Positions 35,288 to 43,517 of a DNA stretch of 64,000 nt are shown piece by piece (positions within the stretch are counted from its first letter, which is position 1; every line of letters starts with the position of its first letter). Made by a program: the position numbers and the translations under genes. A model generated the notes under the pieces. The model was not told where the DNA came from. It ran no database searches and saw only the letters and a program-made list of their open reading frames with translations. The stretch is taken from contig NZ_CP040899.1 in the NCBI RefSeq assembly GCF_006349365.1, forward strand, positions 2,852,001 to 2,916,000, written 5' to 3'. This stretch comes from Georgenia wutianyii (GTDB taxonomy: Bacteria > Actinomycetota > Actinomycetes > Actinomycetales > Actinomycetaceae).

Positions 35288-36072
35288 CGCACGAGGCCGG
35301 CCCCGCCGACTGGCTCCTCGCGCTGGCGCCGGCGGCCCTCCTGCTCGCGGCCTACCTCGCGGGGTGGTCCCGGGCACGACGACGGCGGCCCTGGCCGGTG
35401 GCGCGCCTGGCGAGCTGGGCCGCGGGCTGCGCGCTGATCGCCCTCGCGCTGGCGCCGCCGCTCATGGCGGCCGCGCACCACGACCCGCGCGCCCACATGG
35501 TCGTCCACCTGCTCCTGGGCATGTACGCCCCGCTCGCCCTCGTCCTCGCCGCGCCGGTGACGCTCGCGCTCACCGCGCTGCCCGCGCCCGCCGCCCGCCG
35601 GGTCACCGCCGTGCTGCGCCACCCGGTCCTCCACGTCCTGTCCCACCCGGTGAGCGCCGGACTGCTCGTCACGGGCGGGCTGCTCGCCATCTACCTCACC
35701 CCGCTCTACGCCCTCAGCCTCACCCAGCCGCTCGTGCACGCCGCGGTCCACGTCCACCTGCTCGCCTCCGGGCTGCTCCTGGCCTGGGCGCTGGCCGGGC
35801 CCGACCCGGCCCCACGCCGGCCCGGGACGGCGGTGCGACTCGTCGTCCTCCTGCTCACCGCCGCGGCCCACGCCGTCCTGGCCAAGACCCTCTACGCGCG
35901 GGCCGGTGAGCTGCCGCCGGGCACCCACCAGCCCGTCGAAGTGGCCGAGGCGGCCGCCCAGCTCATGTACTACGGCGGGGACGTCGCCGAGGTCCTCCTC
36001 GCCGCCGCCGTCCTCACCCAGTGGTACCGGCGCCGCGCCCGGCGCCCGGCCCTCAGCGCTGCGGCGCGCTGA
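35284..36072 (+). CDS. CtaG-like cytochrome c oxidase assembly protein
   Basis: A 262-residue multi-pass protein of the caa3-type CtaG family (copper delivery to cytochrome c oxidase). It shows about seven helices with intramembrane histidines: MAAAHHDPRAHMVVHLLLG, HPVLHVLSHPVSAG, LVHAAVHVHLLASG, and QLMYYGGDVAEVLLA near the end. It starts within the DUF2243 stop (ATGA), so the two are translationally coupled. Its last 20 nt overlap the 3' end of the convergent acyltransferase gene. SURF1 at 53.6 kb is another oxidase-assembly protein in the window. Confidence 0.88.
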   Translation: MTHEAGPADWLLALAPAALLLAAYLAGWSRARRRRPWPVARLASWAAGCALIALALAPPLMAAAHHDPRAHMVVHLLLGMYAPLALVLAAPVTLALTALPAPAARRVTAVLRHPVLHVLSHPVSAGLLVTGGLLAIYLTPLYALSLTQPLVHAAVHVHLLASGLLLAWALAGPDPAPRRPGTAVRLVVLLLTAAAHAVLAKTLYARAGELPPGTHQPVEVAEAAAQLMYYGGDVAEVLLAAAVLTQWYRRRARRPALSAAAR

Positions 36073-37942
36073 GCTCGGCGCCGATCCGCTCGGAGAGCTC
36101 GACGAACGCCTCCGCGACGACGTCGGTGTACAGGTGCCCGCCCTCGATGTCGGGGTGGATGCCGTCGGACTGGAGCTTGCCCGGCTCGGCGTCGATCGCC
36201 GCGTACCAGTCGGCGACGATCGCGTTGGGGTAGTCCGCGACGATCTCGGCGAGGGTCGCGTTGGCCTCCGGCACCCAGTACGAGCCGCCGTAGAGGTTGA
36301 CGACGACGACCATCCGCTCCGGCCCGAGCGCGTCGAGCACGGCCCGCACGACCTCCGGCTCCCGCACGCCCGCGTTGGTGCCGAAGTCGAGGACGACGGC
36401 GCGGCGCACGGTCCCGGCCTCCAGCGCGGCCTCGACGGCGGTGAGCGCGTCGGGCCACTGGCGGTTGGACTCGGCGTCCAGGGAGATGTCGGGCCACCGG
36501 TAGGTGAGGCCGTGGGCGCTCGTCACCATGATCGAGTCGCCGAACCCGGTGATCTCGTGGCCCTCGGGCACCGACCAGTCCGCCTCGGCGGGCAGCGGCT
36601 CCGGCCCCGGTGCCTGCTCGGCGGAGTCCGCGACGAGCCGCTCGTTCGCCTCGATCTGCTGCTGGGTGAGGGAGGTGGTCGGGGCGGTGGCCACGGCCAC
36701 CGCCGTGGTGACGACGAGCACCGCCACCGCCCCCGCCACGACCTGGGCGGCGCGGCGCCCGCCCCGCAGCGCGGCGCGCCACCGCCGCCACACGCCGGTG
36801 AACCCGTGCCGGCGCACCGGCTGCTCCAGCCACCGGTAGGAGGCGCCGGCGAGGACGAGGGTGAGGACGAGCGCCAGCGCCCGCGTGGTCCAGCTCAGCG
36901 GGGAGTCGTAGGTGGTCGCCGGCAGCAGCTCGGTGAGGACGAGGAGGACCGGCCAGTGCCACAGGTAGATGCCGTAGGAGCGCTGCCCGACCCACTCGAC
37001 CGGGGGCATGCGCAGCAGCCGCTGGTAGAGGGTGGCGGGGCCGAGGAGCGCGGCGACGAGCACCGCGGTGAGGACCGAGGCGATGAGGATGCCACCCCGG
37101 AAGGTGAGTGCGGAGTCCTCCTGGAGCAGGGTCATGAGGAGCACGAGCCCGGTCCCGGCGGCGAGCGCCGCGGGCTGGCGCCACCGGCGCCACTGCGGGG
37201 AGTGCAGCCGGCTGCCCGGGTCGGCCCAGGCGAAGGCGAGCGCGGCGCCGACCATGAGCCCGAACAGGTGGGTGTCGGTCCCGTAGTAGACCCGCGTCGC
37301 GTCGGCACCGGGGGTGTACAGGACCGCCATGAGGAGCGCCGAGGCCGCGGCGAGGCCGAGCGCCACCCTCACCCGGTCGCGGCCGGAGCGGGTGAGCGCG
37401 AGGAGCACGACGAGCAGCACCGGCCACAGGAGGTAGAACTGCTCCTCCACCGCGAGGGACCAGAAGTTGAGGAAGAGCTGGGGTGAGGTCTGGGCGAAGT
37501 AGCTCGAGTCGGCGGAGATCTCCAGCCAGTTGCTCGAGAAGGTGAGCGCCCCGAGCACCTGGCGCCCGACGTCGACGAGCAGGTCCCCGCCCGCCACGGC
37601 GGCGAGGGTGACGCTCACGAGGACGACGGTGACGAGCGCGGGCAGCAGCCGGCGGGCGCGGCGCAGCCAGAACTGCGGCAGGTCCACCTTCCCGCGGGCC
37701 CCGATCTCGCGCAGCAGCAGGGTGGTGATGAGGAAGCCGGAGATGACGAAGAAGACGTCGACACCGAGGAAGCCACCGGGCAGTGAGGTGGGGCGCAGGT
37801 GGTAGACGAGCACGGCACCGACGGCGAGCGTCCGCAGCCCGTCCAGGCCCTGGATGTGGCCCCTGGCGGGAGTCGCGGGGGCTGGGCGAGCGCCACCACC
37901 CGACGGGCGCGCGGGACGTACCGGCGCGGCGGTCTGAGCCAT
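36053..37942 (-). CDS. Acyltransferase 3 family protein with C-terminal SGNH domain (OatA-like)
   Basis: A 629-residue protein. An N-terminal acyltransferase-3 domain of about ten helices (residues 28-380) has IQGLDGLRTLAVGAVLVYH (catalytic His), DVFFVISGFLITTLL and SLAVEEQFYLLWP. One more helix (about 405-425) leads to an extracytoplasmic SGNH hydrolase-like domain: GFGDSIM (Ser), LDFGTNAGV, and DGIHPDIEGG (Asp-His). This layout is that of OatA-type O-acetyltransferases acting on peptidoglycan or other surface glycans; the acceptor is unknown. ATG 37942. Confidence 0.92.
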   Translation of the reverse strand: MAQTAAPVRPARPSGGGARPAPATPARGHIQGLDGLRTLAVGAVLVYHLRPTSLPGGFLGVDVFFVISGFLITTLLLREIGARGKVDLPQFWLRRARRLLPALVTVVLVSVTLAAVAGGDLLVDVGRQVLGALTFSSNWLEISADSSYFAQTSPQLFLNFWSLAVEEQFYLLWPVLLVVLLALTRSGRDRVRVALGLAAASALLMAVLYTPGADATRVYYGTDTHLFGLMVGAALAFAWADPGSRLHSPQWRRWRQPAALAAGTGLVLLMTLLQEDSALTFRGGILIASVLTAVLVAALLGPATLYQRLLRMPPVEWVGQRSYGIYLWHWPVLLVLTELLPATTYDSPLSWTTRALALVLTLVLAGASYRWLEQPVRRHGFTGVWRRWRAALRGGRRAAQVVAGAVAVLVVTTAVAVATAPTTSLTQQQIEANERLVADSAEQAPGPEPLPAEADWSVPEGHEITGFGDSIMVTSAHGLTYRWPDISLDAESNRQWPDALTAVEAALEAGTVRRAVVLDFGTNAGVREPEVVRAVLDALGPERMVVVVNLYGGSYWVPEANATLAEIVADYPNAIVADWYAAIDAEPGKLQSDGIHPDIEGGHLYTDVVAEAFVELSERIGAELSAPQR

Positions 37943-38027
37943 CCGCCCTCCTCGACAGTCGTGTCGCAGTCAGGCTAGGACGGGCCGGCGGCGCGGTGTG
38001 GGAGCCGCGCCGCGGCACGCCGCAGGG

Positions 38028-40478
38028 CTAGAGCTTGGTGATCGGCGCGTAGCGCAGGAGCAGGCGCTTGACCTGCCCGCCGCCGAAGTCCACCTGGGCG
38101 ACGGCGCTGGAGCCGGAGCCCTCGAGGCCGACGACGGTGCCCAGGCCGTAGGAGTCGTGGGTGACCTTGTCGCCGATGTCGAAGCCGGGGATGTCCCCCG
38201 CGGGGCGCGCAGGTGCGGGGTCGAAGGACGGCGTGGCCGGCTCCTCGCGGCGCCGGGTGGTGCGCACCGGGCCGCTGCGGCCGTACCCGCTGCCGCCCCA
38301 GCCCCCGCCGCCGGTGCCCCACCCGCCGCCACCGGCGCGGATGGACTCGGTGGAGGACTCGGCGCGGCGCCAGTCGAGCAGCTCCTCGGGGATGTCGGCG
38401 AGGAACCGGCTCGCCGGCAGCTGCTGCGGCATGCCGAAGGCCGTGCGGACCCCGGCGCGGGAGAGGTAGAGCCGGCGGCGCGCCCGGGTGAGGGCGACGT
38501 AGGCGAGGCGGCGCTCCTCGGCGAGCTCCTCCTCGTCGCTGAGCGACCGCTGGTGGGGGAAGGTGCCGTCCTCCATGCCGGTGACGAACACGACCGGGAA
38601 CTCCAGGCCCTTGGCGGTGTGGACGGTCATGAGGGTGACCTGGCCCTGGGCGGCGGCGTCGTCGTCGGGGATCTGGTCGGAGTCGGCGACGAGCGCGACC
38701 CGCTCGAGGAAGTCGCCGAGGTCGCCCTCGGGGTCGCTCTGGGCGAACTCGGCGGCCACGGCGTGGAGCTCGGCGAGGTTCTCCACCCGGGTGGCGTCCT
38801 GCGGGTCCTCGCTCGCCCGCAGCTCGGCGAGGTAGCCGGAGCGGTCGAGGGCGGCGTCGAGGATCTCGGCGGGGCCGGCACCCGCGGCGAGCATGTCGCG
38901 CAGCCCGGTCATGAGCTCGTGGAACGCCCGCACCTGGGTGCGCCCGCGGGTGGCGAGCCCGAGGACCTCGGGGGCGGTGCCGTCGGGCGCCGCGGCGTGC
39001 TCGATCGCGGCCCCGAAGGAGATGCGCTCGCGCTCGGCGTGCGCCGCGAGCATCGCCTCGGCCCGCTCCCCCAGCCCGCGCTTGGGCACGTTGAGGATGC
39101 GGCGCAGGTTGACGGCGTCGTCGGGGTTGGCGACGGCGCGGAGGTAGGCGAGGGCGTCCTTGATCTCCTTGCGCTCGTAGAAGCGCGTGCCGCCGACGAC
39201 CTTGTAGGGGATGCCGCTGCGGACGAGCACCTCCTCCAGCGCACGGGACTGGGCGTTGGTCCGGTAGAAGACGGCGACGTCGCCGGGGCGCACGCCCTCG
39301 GAGTCGCCGAGGCGGTCGATCTCCTCGGCGATGAACCGGGCCTCCTGGTGCTCGGAGTCCGCGACGTACCCGACCACCTGCGGCCCGGCGCCGCTGTCGG
39401 TCCACAGGTTCTTCGCGCGCCGGTTGGGGTTGCGGGAGATCACCGCGTTCGCGGCGCTGAGGATGTTCTGGGTGGAGCGGTAGTTCTGCTCCAGGAGGAT
39501 CGTCGTCGCGTCCGGGTAGTCCGCCTCGAACTCCACGATGTTGCGGATGGTCGCGCCGCGGAAGGCGTAGATCGACTGGTCGGCGTCACCGACGACGGTG
39601 AGCTCGGCCGGCGGCAGGCCCTCACCGGCGGAGTCCTGGGACACCCCGGCGAGCTCGCGCACGAGGACGTACTGGGCGTGGTTGGTGTCCTGGTACTCGT
39701 CGACGAGGACGTGACGGAAGCGGCGACGGTAGTGCTCGGCGACGGCCGGGAAGGCCTGGAGCAGGTTGACCGTCTGCATGATGAGGTCGTCGAAGTCGAG
39801 CGCGTGCGCCTGGCGCAGCCGGGCGTCGTACTCGCGGTAGGCCTGCGCGAGAGCGGCGTCGAACGGGTTGGCGTCGCTGATGCCGGCGGCGAAGGTGTCC
39901 GGGTCGACGAGCTCGTTCTTGAGGTCGGAGACCTTGCGGGAGAAGGTCTTGGGCGGGTAGCGCTTGGGGTCGAGGTCGAGCTGGCGGGTGACGAGCGTCA
40001 TGAGCCGCTGGGAGTCCGCGGCATCGTAGATGGAGAAGTTCGACCGCAGCCCGAGCGTCGCGTGCTCACGGCGCAGGATCCGCACGCAGGCGGAGTGGAA
40101 GGTGGAGACCCACATGTGCCGCGCCACGGGGCCGACGAGGTCGGCGACGCGCTCGCGCATCTCCGCCGCGGCCTTGTTGGTGAAGGTGATCGCGATGACC
40201 TCACCGGCCCGGGCCCGCCGGGTGGCCAGCAGGTGGGCGATGCGGTGGGTGAGGACGCGGGTCTTGCCCGAGCCGGCTCCCGCGACGATGAGGAGCGGGC
40301 CTCCCTCGTGGAGGACGGCGGCGCGCTGCTGCGGGTTGAGCCCCTCGAGGAGGTCGGTGGCGCGCGCGGCGGCGGGCGCGTCGGTGGCGCCGGCGTCGTC
40401 CCGGGGCGGGACGGCGGCGGCCAGGGGCGGCAGGTTCCCGCCGAGGAGACCGGGCAGGTTGTCGAAGAGGGAGGTCAT
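38028..40478 (-). CDS. pcrA: UvrD/PcrA-type ATP-dependent DNA helicase
   Basis: An 816-residue superfamily 1 helicase. Q motif LNPQQRAAVLH, Walker A VAGAGSGKTR (about 65-74), motif Ia ITFTNKAAAEMRERV, Walker B HVLVDEYQDTN, motif III VVGDADQSIYAFRGA, motif IV LEQNYRSTQNIL, motif V VTLMTVHTAKGLEFPVVF and motif VI YVALTRARRRLYL are all intact. The C-terminus has a Gly-rich linker and a FDIGDKVTHDSYGLGTVVG tail, the PcrA RNA-polymerase-binding fold. ATG 40478 follows GGAGGGG. Acts in repair and replication-transcription conflict resolution. Confidence 0.96.
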   Translation of the reverse strand: MTSLFDNLPGLLGGNLPPLAAAVPPRDDAGATDAPAAARATDLLEGLNPQQRAAVLHEGGPLLIVAGAGSGKTRVLTHRIAHLLATRRARAGEVIAITFTNKAAAEMRERVADLVGPVARHMWVSTFHSACVRILRREHATLGLRSNFSIYDAADSQRLMTLVTRQLDLDPKRYPPKTFSRKVSDLKNELVDPDTFAAGISDANPFDAALAQAYREYDARLRQAHALDFDDLIMQTVNLLQAFPAVAEHYRRRFRHVLVDEYQDTNHAQYVLVRELAGVSQDSAGEGLPPAELTVVGDADQSIYAFRGATIRNIVEFEADYPDATTILLEQNYRSTQNILSAANAVISRNPNRRAKNLWTDSGAGPQVVGYVADSEHQEARFIAEEIDRLGDSEGVRPGDVAVFYRTNAQSRALEEVLVRSGIPYKVVGGTRFYERKEIKDALAYLRAVANPDDAVNLRRILNVPKRGLGERAEAMLAAHAERERISFGAAIEHAAAPDGTAPEVLGLATRGRTQVRAFHELMTGLRDMLAAGAGPAEILDAALDRSGYLAELRASEDPQDATRVENLAELHAVAAEFAQSDPEGDLGDFLERVALVADSDQIPDDDAAAQGQVTLMTVHTAKGLEFPVVFVTGMEDGTFPHQRSLSDEEELAEERRLAYVALTRARRRLYLSRAGVRTAFGMPQQLPASRFLADIPEELLDWRRAESSTESIRAGGGGWGTGGGGWGGSGYGRSGPVRTTRRREEPATPSFDPAPARPAGDIPGFDIGDKVTHDSYGLGTVVGLEGSGSSAVAQVDFGGGQVKRLLLRYAPITKL

Positions 40479-40518
40479 GGCCCCTCCAGGGTAGGTGGTG
40501 GCACCGACACCACAGGCG

Positions 40519-41004
40519 TCAGGTCTGCCACATGCCGACGAGGAGGGCGGCGGTGGCGACCAGGGCCCCGCCGAGCTCGACGAGGATCGCCACGCCGACG
40601 GCGCGCATCGCCCGCCCGGTGGACGCGCGGGCGGCCCGCTGGTCGCGCAGCCGGGCGCTCTCCGCGCCGTACACGCCGGCGAGGAAGCCGAGCGGCAGCC
40701 CGACGACCGGGACGACGAAGAAGCCGACGACGCCGAGCGCCGCACCGACGACGAGCGTCCGGCCGGGCACCCCGCCCTGCCCGAGGTAGCGCCCGGCGAG
40801 GAGGTACTTGCCGACCTCGGCGGCGAGGACGGCGAGGCCGGCGACGACGCCGACCGTGAGGGCGACCGGGCCGCCGGTGAGGACGGCCCAGACGACGACG
40901 GCGACGCCGACGAGGACGCCCCCGCCGGGAATCACCTGGACGACTGCCCCGATGATCCCGACGAGGACGACGAGGAGGACGATCGCCTCACCCAGGACCC
41001 CCAT
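40519..41004 (-). CDS. DUF456 membrane protein
   Basis: A 161-residue membrane protein with Gly/Val-rich helices. VLVGIIGAVVQVIPGGGVLVG and FFVVPVVGLPLGFLAGVYGAE carry the GxxxPGxP/PxxGLPxG pattern of DUF456. Function unknown. It lies 7 nt from the upstream small membrane-protein gene, so the two form a transcription unit leading toward pcrA. Confidence 0.85.
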   Translation of the reverse strand: MGVLGEAIVLLVVLVGIIGAVVQVIPGGGVLVGVAVVVWAVLTGGPVALTVGVVAGLAVLAAEVGKYLLAGRYLGQGGVPGRTLVVGAALGVVGFFVVPVVGLPLGFLAGVYGAESARLRDQRAARASTGRAMRAVGVAILVELGGALVATAALLVGMWQT

Positions 41005-41011
41005 CAGCGAC

Positions 41012-41353
41012 TCAGCGCCACAGTGCCGCGAGGGCGATGTTGAGGGTGGTGAGCCCGGCGATCGCGCCGAGGAGCGCGCGGCTGGGCTCCTTGCGGCGGG
41101 AGGCGATGACGGTGAGCGTGACGATGACCGCGGCGACGACGAGCTTGACGCCGATCTTCATGTGGTTGAGGTCCGCGTCGAGGGCGGCCTCGGCGACCCC
41201 GACCATGAGGACGCCGGTGACGAGCGCGGTGATCGCGCCGTGGAGGACGCCCGGCGCCAGGCGGGGGGTACGCAGGTTGGTCACGGTGCCACCGAGGACG
41301 ACCGCCCAACCCACGAAGTGGAGGAACAGGAGGAAGTAGTAGAGGAACGTCAT
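41012..41353 (-). CDS. Small four-helix membrane protein
   Basis: A 113-residue hydrophobic protein: FLYYFLLFLHFVGWAVVLGG, ITALVTGVLMVGVAEAAL, IGVKLVVAAVIVTLTVIAS and ALLGAIAGLTTLNIALAALW, with a conserved His in the first helix. The pattern recalls small CopD-like or CtaG-associated proteins, but I do not assign a family. ATG 41353 is 6 nt after TAGGGT (41360-41365), so the mRNA is probably leaderless. Confidence 0.75.
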   Translation of the reverse strand: MTFLYYFLLFLHFVGWAVVLGGTVTNLRTPRLAPGVLHGAITALVTGVLMVGVAEAALDADLNHMKIGVKLVVAAVIVTLTVIASRRKEPSRALLGAIAGLTTLNIALAALWR

Positions 41354-41359
41354 GCTGCC

Positions 41360-41365
41360 ACCCTA
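41360..41365 (-). promoter_or_regulatory. Leaderless-type -10 box
   Basis: TAGGGT on the minus strand, 6 nt before ATG 41353. Confidence 0.55.
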
Positions 41366-41443
41366 GGCGAGGCCGGACGCCGAAACCTCAGTGACGGCGC
41401 GGGTTCCGGGGCGGTGTGGCCCTTCCCACCGGGTCCGGGTTCA

Positions 41444-42124
41444 TCAGATGAGGCGGCGCACGGCCGCCCACCGGGTGAGCTCGTGGCGCGAGGAGAGCTG
41501 GAGCTTGCGGAGCACGGCGGACACGTGGGTCTCGACCGTCTTCACCGAGATGAACAGCTCGCTCGCCACCTCCTTGTAGGAGTAGCCGCGGGCGATGAGC
41601 CGCATGACCTCCTGCTCGCGGGCCGACAGCCGGTCGAGCTCGCCGTCGGTCGTCGCGACGTCCTTGGCGGCGGTGCCGAACGCGTCGAGGACGAACCCGG
41701 CGAGGCGCGGGGAGAAGACGGCGTCCCCGCCGGCGACCCGGCGCACGGCGTCGGCGAGCTCGGTGGGGCTGATCGCCTTGGTGACGTAGCCGCGCGCGCC
41801 GGCCCGGATGACCCCGACGACGTCCTCGCTGGAGTCGGAGACGGACAGCGCGAGGAACCGGGCCGGCACGTCGCGGCACCCGGTGATGACGTCGATGCCG
41901 CCCCCGCCGCGGCCGCCGGGCAGGTGGACGTCGAGCAGGACGACGTCCGGCCGCGCCTCGTGGACGACGGCGACGGCCGACTCGACGTCGGCCGCCTCGC
42001 CCACGACGAGCAGGTCCGGGGCGTTCGCCTCCAGCTCGCTGCGCACCCCGCTGCGCACGAGCGCGTGGTCGTCGACGACGACGACCCTCAGCTGCGCCCG
42101 CTCGGTGCCTGGCGTCGTGTCCAT
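41444..42124 (-). CDS. NarL/LuxR-family response regulator
   Basis: A 226-residue two-component regulator. The receiver domain (about 12-130) has VVVVDDHALVRSG (acidic pair), VVLLDVHLPG with the phospho-acceptor Asp near 61, and GARGYVTKAISPTELA (conserved Lys). The C-terminal LuxR HTH (about 160-220) has LSAREQEVMRLIARGYSYKEVA and KTVETHVSAVLRKL. Its ATG overlaps the histidine-kinase stop (TGATG), so the pair is coupled. The likely output is the divergent PspC operon (inference). Confidence 0.94.
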   Translation of the reverse strand: MDTTPGTERAQLRVVVVDDHALVRSGVRSELEANAPDLLVVGEAADVESAVAVVHEARPDVVLLDVHLPGGRGGGGIDVITGCRDVPARFLALSVSDSSEDVVGVIRAGARGYVTKAISPTELADAVRRVAGGDAVFSPRLAGFVLDAFGTAAKDVATTDGELDRLSAREQEVMRLIARGYSYKEVASELFISVKTVETHVSAVLRKLQLSSRHELTRWAAVRRLI

Positions 42125-43371
42125 CACTGCTCCCCTGTCTCCGGCTCCGGCATCCGCAGGACCACCTCGGTGCCCTCGAGGCCGCTGCCCGGCCCGGTAC
42201 GGACCCGCGCGGTCCCGCCGTGGCGCTGGAGGCGCCCGACGATCGAGTCGCGCACCCCGTGCCGGTCGGCCGGGATCGTCGCGACGTCGAAGCCGGGGCC
42301 GCGGTCGCGCACGAACACCTCGGTGACATCCTCCCCCACCTCGACGTACAGCGAGACCGGCGGCGCCCCGTGGACGACGGCGTTGCGCAGCGCCTCGCGG
42401 GTGGCGGCGAGCAGCGCCGCGGTCGTCGCGTGCGGCGGGCGGTCGCCCGCGGTGACGACGTCGATGCCGACCCCGTGCTGGTCCTCGACCTCGGCCGCGA
42501 CCTCGCGCAGCGCGGCCGCCACCGACGTGCCCGCCGCGGGCCGGTCGGAGTAGAGCCAGTGGCGCAGCTCGCGCTCCTGGGCCCGGGCGAGGCGGGAGAC
42601 CTGGTCCGGGTCGTCTGCGCGGGAGCGGATGAGGGAGAGCGTCTGGAGCACGGAGTCGTGGAGGTGGGCGGCGATGTCGGCGCGCTCGGACTCCCGCGCG
42701 CGGGCGGTGCGCTCGGCGCTGAGGTCGCGCACGAGGCGAAGCCACACCGGGGCGAGGACGACCGCGACGCCGACGAGGATCGCCGTGCTCGCGACGATCC
42801 CGGAGAGCAGCTCGTCGGCGCCCAGCCCGCGCCCGAGGAGCAGGACGATGCCGACGACGGCGAGCAGCAGCCCGCCGCCGACCCGCGCGAGGGCGTGCCA
42901 CCGGGGCACGGGCGGGGCGTCCTGGCCGGACAGCGAGGAGTCGAGCTGGGTCCACACGAGCGCCGCGCCGCCGACGACGACGAGGAGCGGGACGAGCCAG
43001 TCGTTGGGCAGGGTGACCCCGGCGCGCCACAGGACGAGCGCGAGGGCGGCGAGCAGGAGCAGCACCCCGGCCACGACGTCACTCGCCGACACCGAGCGGG
43101 TGACCGCCCGCAGCCGCGGGGCCAGCCGGGAGGCGGAGGTGGGGCGGGCGTCGGCGGCGGCGTCGACCGGGTCGCCCGACGGCACGAGGACCCACAGCCA
43201 GCCGTAGAGCACGAGCCCGGCACCGAAGGCGAGCGCGGACAGCACGAGCGCGAGGCGCACCCGCTGCACCGGGAGGCCGAGGTGCGCGGCGAGGCCGGCG
43301 CCCACCCCGGCGACCTGGCGGCCGGCGAGGGGGCGGCGCAGCGGGAGCCGCTCGGGCGCGGAGATCGTCAC
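42124..43371 (-). CDS. Sensor histidine kinase with N-terminal PspC domain
   Basis: A 415-residue membrane kinase. Residues about 5-62 form a PspC domain (LAGVGAGLAAHLGLPVQRVR-like, GWLWVLVP); a hydrophobic region of several helices follows (about 95-200). A HisKA_3-type dimerisation motif has DIAAHLHDSVLQTLSLI with the phospho-His near 237, then an HATPase_c domain with ATREALRNAVVHG and RDRGPGF. GTG 43371 was chosen: ACGAT at -10 position ends 6 nt upstream, and upstream codons are not PspC-like. PspC fused to the kinase suggests envelope stress sensing in the same pathway as the PspC protein across the divergent promoter. Confidence 0.92.
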   Translation of the reverse strand: MTISAPERLPLRRPLAGRQVAGVGAGLAAHLGLPVQRVRLALVLSALAFGAGLVLYGWLWVLVPSGDPVDAAADARPTSASRLAPRLRAVTRSVSASDVVAGVLLLLAALALVLWRAGVTLPNDWLVPLLVVVGGAALVWTQLDSSLSGQDAPPVPRWHALARVGGGLLLAVVGIVLLLGRGLGADELLSGIVASTAILVGVAVVLAPVWLRLVRDLSAERTARARESERADIAAHLHDSVLQTLSLIRSRADDPDQVSRLARAQERELRHWLYSDRPAAGTSVAAALREVAAEVEDQHGVGIDVVTAGDRPPHATTAALLAATREALRNAVVHGAPPVSLYVEVGEDVTEVFVRDRGPGFDVATIPADRHGVRDSIVGRLQRHGGTARVRTGPGSGLEGTEVVLRMPEPETGEQ

Positions 43372-43517
43372 CCCCAGATCGTCACACGTGCCGCGGGCCT
43401 CCGGGGAGGCCCCGGGCCCGGTCCGGGGACGAGCCGGGGTTCCCGGGGCGGAGGTCGGGGGACGGTCAGGGGCCTCCCCGATACCGCCGCAGGTGCCCGA
43501 GGCGGTTTGCTGGTCAC
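43372..43517. promoter_or_regulatory. Divergent promoter region with palindromes
   Basis: 146 bp between the kinase and PspC gene starts. GGGCCTCCGGGGAGGCCC at 43395-43412 is a perfect palindrome (8-bp arms); a related GGGGCCTCCCCG half lies near 43469. -10-like boxes are ACGAT (minus, near 43378) and TTTGCT (plus, 43506-43511), each 6 nt from its start codon. The palindrome is a candidate binding site for the response regulator (inference). Confidence 0.5.
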
